Source: Paraflavitalea devenefica
GTDB lineage: Bacteria; Bacteroidota; Bacteroidia; Chitinophagales; Chitinophagaceae
DNA: 64,000 bases
Direction of reading: 5' to 3'
Assembly (NCBI RefSeq): GCF_011759375.1
Contig: NZ_JAARML010000008.1
Coordinates: 62,001 to 126,000 of the forward strand
Within the stretch, counting starts at the first letter, position 1; each line of letters starts with the position of its first letter. Below are positions 35,866-43,476 of this stretch, in pieces. A model generated the notes under the pieces. The model worked only from the letters and a program-made list of their open reading frames with translations. It did no database searches and had not been told where the DNA came from. The position numbers and the translations under genes are program-made.

Positions 35866-36447
35866 TCATCTCCCTGAGAGTATCAATGTCAGGGAGTCTT
35901 TTTCTCTTTTGAATTGAGAAGCGTGTGAATAATAAAACCAGGGATTCTCGTGGGCTATGATAAAACTGATTATTTTATCCGGCTCCTTAAGATTTACTAT
36001 GGAATCTTTTAACCTAAACGTTTTGCAGTACCCTTTGAAGTCTTCGGCCATGAGGTAATCGAAACATTTTTCCGGCGGTACAGTAGCATTGATCTTAAAA
36101 GCCAATGTCAAGGGGCCTAATTGGTACCGGTCGCCTTTATACTCCATGCGGTTGGCAGCGGCCCACTGGGGATTGTCGCGCATGGGATAATCAGTCAGGA
36201 AGCGTGTCCAGTATCTGGTGGTTATTCTTTCCTGCCTGTTATCATAAGCCTTGTCATATAAGCTATAAAACTCCTCCGGAAATGCAGGCGCGTTGCTGAT
36301 TGTAGCAATGATGCCATCCACCTCTTGTTTGGAATAGAACTGTCGCCAACCGAATCTTAGGTACAGGAATACGCCGACGTAAATAATGATGGCGCTAATA
36401 AGCCCGATTTTCAGTAAGCGGAGGAATGTTTTTGGGAGCGGCTTCAT
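35866..36447 (-). CDS. Single-pass membrane protein, last gene of the AAA/TOPRIM-like trio
   Basis: A 193-residue protein with one hydrophobic helix at about 13-30 and a soluble remainder. The C-terminal ENPWFYYSH stretch faintly recalls the EDxxFxxH motif of peptidoglycan transglycosylases (GT51), but the second GT51 motif is absent and the protein ends soon after. The start overlaps the stop of the TOPRIM-like gene by 4 bp (ATGA on the minus strand), so the two are probably co-translated. It may be an effector or an unrelated housekeeping gene caught in the transcript. I do not assign a function. Confidence 0.6.
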   Translation of the reverse strand: MKPLPKTFLRLLKIGLISAIIIYVGVFLYLRFGWRQFYSKQEVDGIIATISNAPAFPEEFYSLYDKAYDNRQERITTRYWTRFLTDYPMRDNPQWAAANRMEYKGDRYQLGPLTLAFKINATVPPEKCFDYLMAEDFKGYCKTFRLKDSIVNLKEPDKIISFIIAHENPWFYYSHASQFKREKDSLTLILSGR

Positions 36448-37085
36448 GGTTTATCGGGAAAAACCTGGATGAGTTTATCTACAAAGATTCTAAGACTGGG
36501 GTTCAATTTATATAATTTCAGCAGGTCTTTTTGTTTAGTCATTCCTTTGGAGAGGTCGTCATAATACTTTCCTTCCCGGTAGTTCTTTTGATTGAGGGAG
36601 AATCCTTTTTTGTTGGCAATATTTTCTGCAGACCTGAAGCAATTAACCATTTTAGATTGATCGGAAGCCTTCTCTGAAATAAATGGCAAAACCCAACACT
36701 CAATGTCATGTACTGCAACGGCAAAAATGATCTTCTGTTTGTTTTTAGTGTAAAACTCCTCCCCTATTCTCTTTATTAAGACCTGGATTATCTGATTTAC
36801 AAATCCTTCGACCAGGCTTTCGTCGTCACCAATATGTTTTAACCCTTCTTTCCAATCTTCGCAGGTACCGGAATCAATTTGGACTATTATATAGTCATTT
36901 AATTCAAAGCTGCCTCTGAACCTGTCTTTTGATAACTGATCGAATAAATTACTCCATCCGAAGGGCTCATTTAATTCGGGAAGCAGTCTTCTTACAGGTA
37001 GATTTTTTTCATTGGTAAACCCAATGAGCAGGTTTTTCAATATGGCGAAGTCTGTAAGTCCTTCTCCGGCTATGGCAAATCGCAT
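36444..37085 (-). CDS. TOPRIM-like (DUF4276/RloB-type) putative nuclease partner
   Basis: A 213-residue soluble protein. It begins RFAIAGEGLTDFAILKNLL, where Glu8 in GEGxTD is the position of the TOPRIM glutamate, and has NDYIIVQIDSGTCEDW near 63-78 with Asp71 in place of the DxD aspartate. This resembles DUF4276-like partners encoded next to AAA ATPases. It shares one base with the AAA stop codon and overlaps the membrane protein by 4 bp. By analogy to PARIS (AriA/AriB) and AbiL it may be a nuclease unleashed by the ATPase on phage infection. Family match is by motif only; function is inferred. Confidence 0.65.
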   Translation of the reverse strand: MRFAIAGEGLTDFAILKNLLIGFTNEKNLPVRRLLPELNEPFGWSNLFDQLSKDRFRGSFELNDYIIVQIDSGTCEDWKEGLKHIGDDESLVEGFVNQIIQVLIKRIGEEFYTKNKQKIIFAVAVHDIECWVLPFISEKASDQSKMVNCFRSAENIANKKGFSLNQKNYREGKYYDDLSKGMTKQKDLLKLYKLNPSLRIFVDKLIQVFPDKP

Positions 37086-38257
37086 TAGGCTATTGTTTCA
37101 GGTTGACCGCCTATGTATCCCCTCTCCCACGCTTCTGATAGTCTCACATTTTTAGGCTGTTGATCTATTTTATCGGCGATGGTTTCCCCATCGGCATTTC
37201 TCCGGATAACAAAAAGAGCTTGTTCAGGATCATCTAAGTTAAGGCCGTCCAATACCGCAGGGTTATGTGTGGTTATAATCACCTGCTTGTTGTGCTTTTT
37301 GCATAATTCCACTAACTGGCGGGTAAGTTCTTCGCACAAGCGCGGATGGAAAGACGCTTCAATGTTGTCGATCGCAAAGAAGGCGGGAGTTTCTTTACTA
37401 ATAATTAAAGAAACATAAAACAACAGGAACAAAAAACCTTCATTCACGTTGCTTTGATTCAAAGAGACATCGGGGATATATCTATCTTTTACAACAAGGC
37501 TTTTCCTGCCGGAAACCTGGTCATTGATGGCTTCAAAATCATCAAACCATTCTATGATGTGCAGGAGTTCTTTTAGTTCGTTAAGGGTTTCTTCACCATA
37601 ACTCTCATTGAATATTTGAAGAACATGGAAAAGGCCTTCTCCTTTAATACCCAATGGCTTGATCTGGCTTTCCTCTTCGAACTTTCTTAATGCTGTAATT
37701 TCGGGGCTATAAATAATGAAATCAGATACATCTTCTCCTTCTATTATGCTCCAGTACAGGGCAGAAAGGAAATCATCGAATTTATCGGATTTATCCACTA
37801 TTACGTCATGCATTATTTCCTTAAACTTAGCATGTAGTAATTTTGAGTCGTCAATAGCTTTATGTTCTTTATTTCTTATTGACTGTGCTAAATCGGATAA
37901 AGCCTTCGAGAGAGAATCTGGCTCCTTTTTGACCCACCGCAAAAAAGGCTTCTCCTCTTCTTCAATTTTCAGCAAAACGTCAAGTTCAGATGTTATAAAA
38001 GTTAATTCGATATCATTTAAAAATGCCTGTTTCTTAAATGCACTTTTCATCAACCTCGCCTCTGAAGTCCTGATACCTCTTGACCCCAAAAACTCATTAT
38101 CCAGTTTATTAGCCGCTGCGGCAGCCCCAAAAGCAATCGCTTCCAGGATATTTGATTTCCCGGAACCATTGGACCCTATGAATACATTGAACCTGCTTAA
38201 TGGAAGGGTTAAATCCTGAACTGACTTAAAATTCTTTATACTTACTTCCTGTATCAC
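37085..38257 (-). CDS. AAA family ATPase (AAA_15/AAA_21, ABC-like), candidate defence sensor
   Basis: A 390-residue ABC/SMC-type ATPase. It starts IQEVSIKNFKSVQDLTLPLS, then Walker A GSNGSGKS (28-35), a signature region (NQSNVNEGFLFLLF near 267-280), Walker B FFAIDNIEASFHP (293-305) and an H-loop TTHNP (His331). In Walker B the usual catalytic Glu is Asn298, which may slow hydrolysis. Between residues 60 and 250 is a helical insertion. It is the first gene of a three-gene minus-strand operon. OLD-type, PARIS and AbiL ATPases are built this way; a DNA repair role is an alternative. Confidence 0.82.
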   Translation of the reverse strand: MIQEVSIKNFKSVQDLTLPLSRFNVFIGSNGSGKSNILEAIAFGAAAAANKLDNEFLGSRGIRTSEARLMKSAFKKQAFLNDIELTFITSELDVLLKIEEEEKPFLRWVKKEPDSLSKALSDLAQSIRNKEHKAIDDSKLLHAKFKEIMHDVIVDKSDKFDDFLSALYWSIIEGEDVSDFIIYSPEITALRKFEEESQIKPLGIKGEGLFHVLQIFNESYGEETLNELKELLHIIEWFDDFEAINDQVSGRKSLVVKDRYIPDVSLNQSNVNEGFLFLLFYVSLIISKETPAFFAIDNIEASFHPRLCEELTRQLVELCKKHNKQVIITTHNPAVLDGLNLDDPEQALFVIRRNADGETIADKIDQQPKNVRLSEAWERGYIGGQPETIA

Positions 38258-38390
38258 GAATAGTTTTTATTGCGTATTGGTCAAAAATAGGTGTTTTTGA
38301 CTTAACCAGCTTTTGGGCGCTATTTACCCGAAACCGCCTGTTTGAGTGCCTAATTTACTTATTTTAGCCGGATAACCATTACTGCAGCTT

Positions 38391-39227
38391 ATGCCATTGG
38401 AAAAGAAAGGGCCTGTAGCGCAGGCGCAGACGATTGATGAAGTGATCCAGCAACTGGAAGCGCTTATTGAGGAATGCATGGAGCAGAAAGACCGCATCGG
38501 CTATTTTGCCGCCCTGTACCATAAGGTGACCGTGCGGGTGAAAGAAGGGATCGCCAATGGCGAGTTTGAGAATGGTCCGCGTATGGAAAAGCTGGACGTT
38601 ATTTTTGCCAACCGCTACCTGGCCGCCGTACAACAGCTCCGCAATCAAGAAAAAACCTCCGGCTCCTGGCAAGCAGCTTTTGATGCTACCCGTAAACGCA
38701 CCACCCTCGTATTACAGCATTTATTGCTGGGCATGAATGCCCATATTAATTTCGACCTGGGTATTGCCGCTGTAGAAACCGTAGGTACACAGGATATACG
38801 CACCATCCGCAATGATTTCAATACGATCAACACGATCATCGGCAGCCTGGTTTTTGAAGTGATGAATGAGCTCAACCGGGTGTCGCCCCTGCTCTCGCTT
38901 TTCGGCTTTCATGCCACCAATGAATCTATCCTTATCCAGTTCAGTATTACCAATGCCCGCGATGGCGCCTGGATCTTTGCCGACGATCTTTTTGGCAAGG
39001 TGAATACACCCGCTTATCCCCTCTGTATGACTAACCGCGATACGACTATTAAAAAGCTCGGCCTCTCCCTCGTCAAGCCTAAGGGCCTGATCAGGATCAC
39101 GATGTTTATTATCCACTTGTTTGAATGGAAGAATCCCACAAAGGTGATCAAGGCCTTTTACAAGTACCAGAAGAAGTATATTTCTGTCAGTGAGCATAAG
39201 GAAGCCTTCAGCGGATCACCGGCTTGA
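38391..39227 (+). CDS. DUF5995 family protein
   Basis: A 278-residue soluble protein. The region TIDEVIQQLEALIEECMEQK opens a helical N-terminus, and LVLQHLLLGMNAHINFDLGI near 105-125 is the hallmark of DUF5995. There is no signal peptide or membrane segment. The function of DUF5995 is not known. It stands alone, with the 11-bp array region directly downstream. Confidence 0.82.
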   Translation: MPLEKKGPVAQAQTIDEVIQQLEALIEECMEQKDRIGYFAALYHKVTVRVKEGIANGEFENGPRMEKLDVIFANRYLAAVQQLRNQEKTSGSWQAAFDATRKRTTLVLQHLLLGMNAHINFDLGIAAVETVGTQDIRTIRNDFNTINTIIGSLVFEVMNELNRVSPLLSLFGFHATNESILIQFSITNARDGAWIFADDLFGKVNTPAYPLCMTNRDTTIKKLGLSLVKPKGLIRITMFIIHLFEWKNPTKVIKAFYKYQKKYISVSEHKEAFSGSPA

Positions 39228-39246
39228 ACACCATCAGCAGCCTTTG

Positions 39247-39306
39247 CCGCAGCGTCCCCCGCCGCACTCCCAATGGCCTGCGCGCCGGGGGAGACACTGC
39301 GGGGAA
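39247..39306. repeat. REP-like CCGCAG element, copy 3 (long core)
   Basis: The same CCGCAGCGTCC start and GGAGACACTGCGGGGAA end as the other copies, but 60 bp long. The core between them is a different GC-rich sequence that can itself form a hairpin. Confidence 0.8.
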
Positions 39307-39332
39307 GAGAATGGTAAGCTTACTGTAGGGAT

Positions 39333-39475
39333 AATGCTCTGGGTATTGTCTAAGTATGGTCAGGGAATGGTCTGAGAGTGCTCTAAGATAGTACTGTGTA
39401 TAGAGCATTCCCAGTGCTATCTGAGTACTACCTGAATACTGTCTTAGTGCTATCTCAGCGCATTCCACTACCATT
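39333..39475. repeat. Inverted 11-bp tandem array
   Basis: Thirteen units of exactly 11 bp in continuous register. The first five (for example AATGGTCTGAG at 39366 and AGTGCTCTAAG at 39377) are the reverse complement of the type seen in the last five (CTGAGTACTAC at 39421, CTTAGTGCTAT at 39443, CTCAGCGCATT at 39454). Three central units form the turn. Unit identity is only partial but the register is exact. Confidence 0.85.
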
Positions 39476-39513
39476 ACGGTACAAGTATATGGCCTGTTAC
39501 CTGCCTTTTGGGT

Positions 39514-39711
39514 CGCTGCCGGATGGGAGCTACTATCCGTCTGATGGGGAGGAAATGGGGAGTTAGTATGGAGTTAGGAGGGAGTTACCTACGACTTATA
39601 TCGCTATAAGGTCGCTGTAACACCGCTATAAGCTCGCTGTAAGTCCGCTATGAGGCCACTGTAAGATCGCTGAAACGTCGTTGCAAGTACGCTGTAAGGA
39701 GGTGTGAAAAC
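39514..39711. repeat. Run of 11-bp units (GGGAGTTA type then CGCTRTAAG type)
   Basis: Eighteen consecutive 11-bp steps hold one register. Units at 39558, 39569 and 39580 are GGGAGTTAGTA, TGGAGTTAGGA, GGGAGTTACCT. Nine units from 39602 to 39700 are of the CGCTRTAAGNN type (CGCTATAAGGT, CGCTGTAACAC, CGCTATAAGCT and so on). The two unit types are unrelated yet share the same phase. Confidence 0.85.
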
Positions 39712-39811
39712 AGCTAAAAAATAATATTTTATTAAATCTAAGTTTCATATCTGTTCGTATATGGGTATAGCGATCCCCTGTTTATTGTTCACTTTTAAAA
39801 GTTTATGTCTT

Positions 39812-40501
39812 ATGGCAAAGCTGATACCTTCTGTTATCAAGATGCGGGGCTCTATTTATGATGTAACGATTGTCCGCAGTAAACGGTACAAACCTCATGC
39901 GCGGGCCAGGCGTGGCACTTATACACCCGTTTCTATTAATGCTGACCTGGAGCAAAGCAAAGAGCAACTGTTAAGCAGCAATAAACCTGCCAAACTGATC
40001 TTTGATGCGGTACGCACCGAGCACAAAGATGGCGGCTTATGGACTGACCTATTGGCTGTATTCAGAAAACAATTGAAAGAAGACAAAGGTTTTAGTCTGA
40101 AGGGACTTTTAAAGCTGGAATGCAGCCGGCTATATTCACTGGATAAGATACTGCACCATCAATTCTCTATAAAGACAGATACGAAGCGGAAAAAGATGCA
40201 GGTAACCGTTCAACTACAACAGCACCCGGAATGGAAGAAGCAGGGTTTCCTGGACGGGTATCAATTAAGCATTACCGTAGTATTCCCTGACTTTAAGAAG
40301 GACCGCTTCAGAAAAGAGACCCTGCGGGCGCCCATTGTTTCTTTTAAGGACGAATTGAAGCCCTTCCATTTTGAGGTGCCGATGCCGGCTACTACGGCGC
40401 CATGGATCTTGTTCCTGGGCGTTGCAGGGGCTGAGAAGGGGAAGGCCAGTGATGTGCCTACGACGAAGGGGATGGCGGTGGTAAGCGTGAGTAGGGAGTA
40501 G
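39812..40501 (+). CDS. Conserved-looking hypothetical protein with MAK...GSIYDVTIV start
   Basis: From ATG 39812, a 229-residue basic protein with no signal peptide or membrane helix. The opening MAKLIPSVIKMRGSIYDVTI recalls a group of small Bacteroidota proteins of the MAK...RGxIGD type that have no known role. The remainder has regularly spaced beta-type segments (KKMQVTVQLQQ, GYQLSITVVFPDF) and ends TKGMAVVSVSRE. The ATG at 39761 would add 17 residues with no better context. I cannot name a family. Stand-alone gene. Confidence 0.65.
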   Translation: MAKLIPSVIKMRGSIYDVTIVRSKRYKPHARARRGTYTPVSINADLEQSKEQLLSSNKPAKLIFDAVRTEHKDGGLWTDLLAVFRKQLKEDKGFSLKGLLKLECSRLYSLDKILHHQFSIKTDTKRKKMQVTVQLQQHPEWKKQGFLDGYQLSITVVFPDFKKDRFRKETLRAPIVSFKDELKPFHFEVPMPATTAPWILFLGVAGAEKGKASDVPTTKGMAVVSVSRE

Positions 40502-40605
40502 ACAAAATTGCTTCAACGCAAGATTTGATACCGGGGGAGCGATTTATTGTTCCTGCATTGATTTTTATCATATCTTCCCGGTCCCTGACCCCCAACGTGT
40601 TACGC

Positions 40606-42750
40606 ATGAAACATCTGTTTAGTACCCTATGCCTGCTGCTGGCTATGCAAGTAGCTTATACCCAATCATCAAGGGTAGACAGTCTGACCCGCCTGATTGA
40701 AAATTCCACCAGCGATAGAGAGAAAGCCCGGCTACTGATGCTGCGCAGCCGCGTGGCCCCTCCAGCCTGGAGTGTTTTGCAGGCCATGGGCGATGCCCAG
40801 CGGGCCCTGGCCCTTTATCAGCAAACAGGCGAAGAGAAAGGTCAGGCTGATGCCTACCTCCGTATTTCGGGCCTGTACAGTATCCAGAGTAAATACGGGA
40901 CAGCCCTTAGTATTGATTCCATCGCACTTACCATTGCCCGGAAAGCTGATTATAAACAGGGAATAGCCCTTGCCTTTAGCAATATGGGCCGGAATATCCA
41001 GATGCTTGGCCAACTTGAACAGGCAAGAAGCCTGCTCACCCAAAGCCTGCAGATCCTGAAAGAGGCCGGCATGGAGCGGGAAACGGGTGATGTATACAGC
41101 AGACTGGGCGTTATCACCCGCCGGCTTTCTGATTTTAAAGCCTCCCTGCAATACTTTGATGAAGGCATCACAGTAGCCACCAAATACAAGATGGACCCGC
41201 TCCTGGCAATTCTCTATATGAATAAAGCCAATTCCCTGAACGAATCGGCCCGCTATGATGAGGCTATCCAATTGCACCTGGAGAGCATCCGCATAAAAGA
41301 GCAACTAAAAGATGAAAGAGGGCTAATACAATCCTATAATAATGTGTCCAATGTATATTCGGCTTCCGGTCAGCCTGCAATGGCGCTGATCTACTTGCGC
41401 AGGATAATCGCCATGACCGGCACCGCACGCGACAAAGCGGGCCTTGGCAATACGTACAACAACCTGGGTAATAACTTCAGCCAAGCCCGTCAACCAGATT
41501 CGGCAGAATATTATTTCAGAAAGGCCATTGATGTGTTTAAAGAAAACAATGAACAACCCGGACTGGGCCTCGTATACAATAACCTGGGTAATTTTTATAT
41601 AGATGAAAAGCGTTATGCAGACGGGCTGGAATACCTGCAGCAATCACTGGTCATCCGGAAAAAGGGTAACTCGAAATATGAAGTGGCCTCTACCCTGAAT
41701 AATATAGGCGCAGCACTTACCAAATTACAACGGCATAAAGAAGCGGAAGAATATTTATTGCAGGCGCTGGCACTGGTAAAGGACAACGGAAGCAACCTGG
41801 AAACCGGCGTTTATAAGCGGCTAAGCGAGCACTATAAGGCTACCGGTAATCTTGAAGAAGCCTACAACTACCAGAGTAAATACGTGAGTAAAAAAGACAC
41901 CCTGCTGGATGAAAATGAAGCCCTGAATATGGTAAAGGCACAGTCGGACTATGAGATTGAAAAGCGGGAATCGGCACTGGCGCTGGAGAAAAAAGAAAAG
42001 GAGATTAAATCACTGGAGCTGGCCGGCCGTAATAAAACGATCTGGTTCCTCGGTGGCGGAATTGTATTGTTGGCAGCCGTATTGATGCTGTCTGTCCGCA
42101 GCTATGTGCAAAAGAAAAAAGCCGCTACCCTGCTCACGGAAAAAAATAACCGTATTGAAACGCTCGTGCGCGAACTGCACCACCGGGTGAAGAATAACCT
42201 GCAGGTGGTAAGCGGCCTGCTATCGCTCCAAAGCAACCGGCTCGAAGAAGGGATAGCCAAAGATGCAATGGAAGAAGGCCGTAACCGTATCAATGCCATG
42301 TCCATGATCCACCAACGGCTATACATGGATAATGACCTGGCAGCCGTGGATATTACAGACTACCTGCAAAACCTTTCCCTGTCACTGGCCGCCAGTTTCG
42401 GGTATAATGCACAACATATAAAGACTAATGTTAAATTACCTGAGCAGGTGATGAATATTGACCTGGCCATTCCCATTGGCCTCATTGTGAATGAACTGGT
42501 CACCAATGCCTTCAAACACGCTTTCCAGGATACTTACCAACCGGCGGTGGCCATATCACTGGAACAGAAAAAAGACCTGCTGGAACTACGGGTTTCCGAC
42601 AACGGTACAGGAAGCGCCAATGGGCATGCTATCAATACTGCTGCTTCTTTTGGCATGAAACTGGTACTCACCCTGGTGGAACAGGTGAATGGCGAGTTGA
42701 ACGTGGACCAAAGTTCCGGCACTGCCTATACGATTACCATAAGAGCTTAA
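40606..42750 (+). CDS. TPR-containing sensor histidine kinase (HisKA_2 type)
   Basis: From ATG 40606, 714 residues with a signal peptide (LCLLLAMQVAYTQSS). A long block of tetratricopeptide repeats follows to about residue 440 (AYLRISGLYSIQSKYGTALS, TYNNLGNNFSQARQPDSAEY and similar). Then comes a coiled-coil (QSDYEIEKRESALALEKKEK), a single transmembrane helix near 478-500, the HisKA_2 box ELHHRVKNNLQVVSGLLSLQ (His525/526) and an HATPase domain (IPIGLIVNELVTNAFKHAF). The TPR sensor would lie in the periplasm. It partners the LuxR-type regulator 13 bp downstream. The ATG at 40525 is rejected because it hides the signal peptide. Confidence 0.92.
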   Translation: MKHLFSTLCLLLAMQVAYTQSSRVDSLTRLIENSTSDREKARLLMLRSRVAPPAWSVLQAMGDAQRALALYQQTGEEKGQADAYLRISGLYSIQSKYGTALSIDSIALTIARKADYKQGIALAFSNMGRNIQMLGQLEQARSLLTQSLQILKEAGMERETGDVYSRLGVITRRLSDFKASLQYFDEGITVATKYKMDPLLAILYMNKANSLNESARYDEAIQLHLESIRIKEQLKDERGLIQSYNNVSNVYSASGQPAMALIYLRRIIAMTGTARDKAGLGNTYNNLGNNFSQARQPDSAEYYFRKAIDVFKENNEQPGLGLVYNNLGNFYIDEKRYADGLEYLQQSLVIRKKGNSKYEVASTLNNIGAALTKLQRHKEAEEYLLQALALVKDNGSNLETGVYKRLSEHYKATGNLEEAYNYQSKYVSKKDTLLDENEALNMVKAQSDYEIEKRESALALEKKEKEIKSLELAGRNKTIWFLGGGIVLLAAVLMLSVRSYVQKKKAATLLTEKNNRIETLVRELHHRVKNNLQVVSGLLSLQSNRLEEGIAKDAMEEGRNRINAMSMIHQRLYMDNDLAAVDITDYLQNLSLSLAASFGYNAQHIKTNVKLPEQVMNIDLAIPIGLIVNELVTNAFKHAFQDTYQPAVAISLEQKKDLLELRVSDNGTGSANGHAINTAASFGMKLVLTLVEQVNGELNVDQSSGTAYTITIRA

Positions 42751-42763
42751 TAAATCCAGCCTG

Positions 42764-43360
42764 ATGAAAGAGAGCGCTACGATACTGATAGTGGAAGATG
42801 AACTGGTAACCGCGACCAGTATTGCCGAATTATTGGAGGAGGAAGAATACATGGTAACCGGTATTGCCAAAGATGCGGCGAGGGCCCTGCGTATCAGTAG
42901 CGGAACGGATGCTGCTCCCGGTGTAGTGGTATGTGATATCAATATACAGGGAAACACCAATGGTATTGACCTGGCCCGGCAGCTTAAAGAGCTTTACCAT
43001 TGCGAAGTAATTTTCCTGACCGCTTATTCCGATACCAAAACTTTACAGGCGGCCTTTAGTACAGAACCGGTAATGTATGTGGTAAAGCCCTATACAGATA
43101 CCCAGTTGCTGGTGGCCGTTCAAATGGCCTTCCACAAATTATACCAGGCCCGTCAATTGGTGGCCGGCCGGCAAACATTACAACTTACTGACCGGGAAAA
43201 AGAAATTGCCGGGCTGGTAGCGCAGGGACTATCCTCTAAACAGATAGCCCGCAATCTTTTTATCAGTATTGAAACAGTAAAAACACACCGGCGCAGGATG
43301 CTGAGCAAGAATAATATCAGCAGCTTCCCGCATCTTATTTATCTGTTGCAGTTATCATAG
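42764..43360 (+). CDS. Response regulator with LuxR-type DNA-binding domain
   Basis: A 198-residue regulator with a receiver domain (LIVEDE near 8, phosphoacceptor Asp58 in VVCDINIQG, FLTAYSD, VVKPYTD) and a C-terminal LuxR/GerE helix-turn-helix (LTDREKEIAGLVAQGLSSKQ, ISIETVKTHRRRMLSKNNIS). It is the partner of the TPR kinase encoded 13 bp upstream. The ELWxxDGT surface protein gene 116 bp downstream is a candidate target. Confidence 0.93.
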   Translation: MKESATILIVEDELVTATSIAELLEEEEYMVTGIAKDAARALRISSGTDAAPGVVVCDINIQGNTNGIDLARQLKELYHCEVIFLTAYSDTKTLQAAFSTEPVMYVVKPYTDTQLLVAVQMAFHKLYQARQLVAGRQTLQLTDREKEIAGLVAQGLSSKQIARNLFISIETVKTHRRRMLSKNNISSFPHLIYLLQLS

Positions 43361-43476
43361 CATGTGTACCGGGATCGGGACCTGAATAGTTGCTTGTCAC
43401 CCTTTGGGAGTATTGTACAGGCTAAAGTATCATTATACCTTGCAGACCATTTTACACCCCCTATTCCTGCATTGAT

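Larger units (their letters stand above)
39228..39811. other. Long intergenic region filled with repeats
   Basis: About 580 bp without a gene. It holds the long-core REP-like element (39247-39306), an inverted 11-bp array (39333-39475) and a further run of 11-bp units (39514-39711). Frames crossing it are broken or shift with the 11-bp period, so none looks coding. Confidence 0.75.

Noticed and set aside
35866..36447. Peptidoglycan transglycosylase (GT51) call for the membrane protein
   Set aside because: Only a weak ENPWFYYSH resemblance; the other GT51 motifs are absent and the protein is far too short.
39602..39700. Possible CRISPR array
   Set aside because: Units are contiguous 11-mers with no spacers, and no cas gene is in the window.
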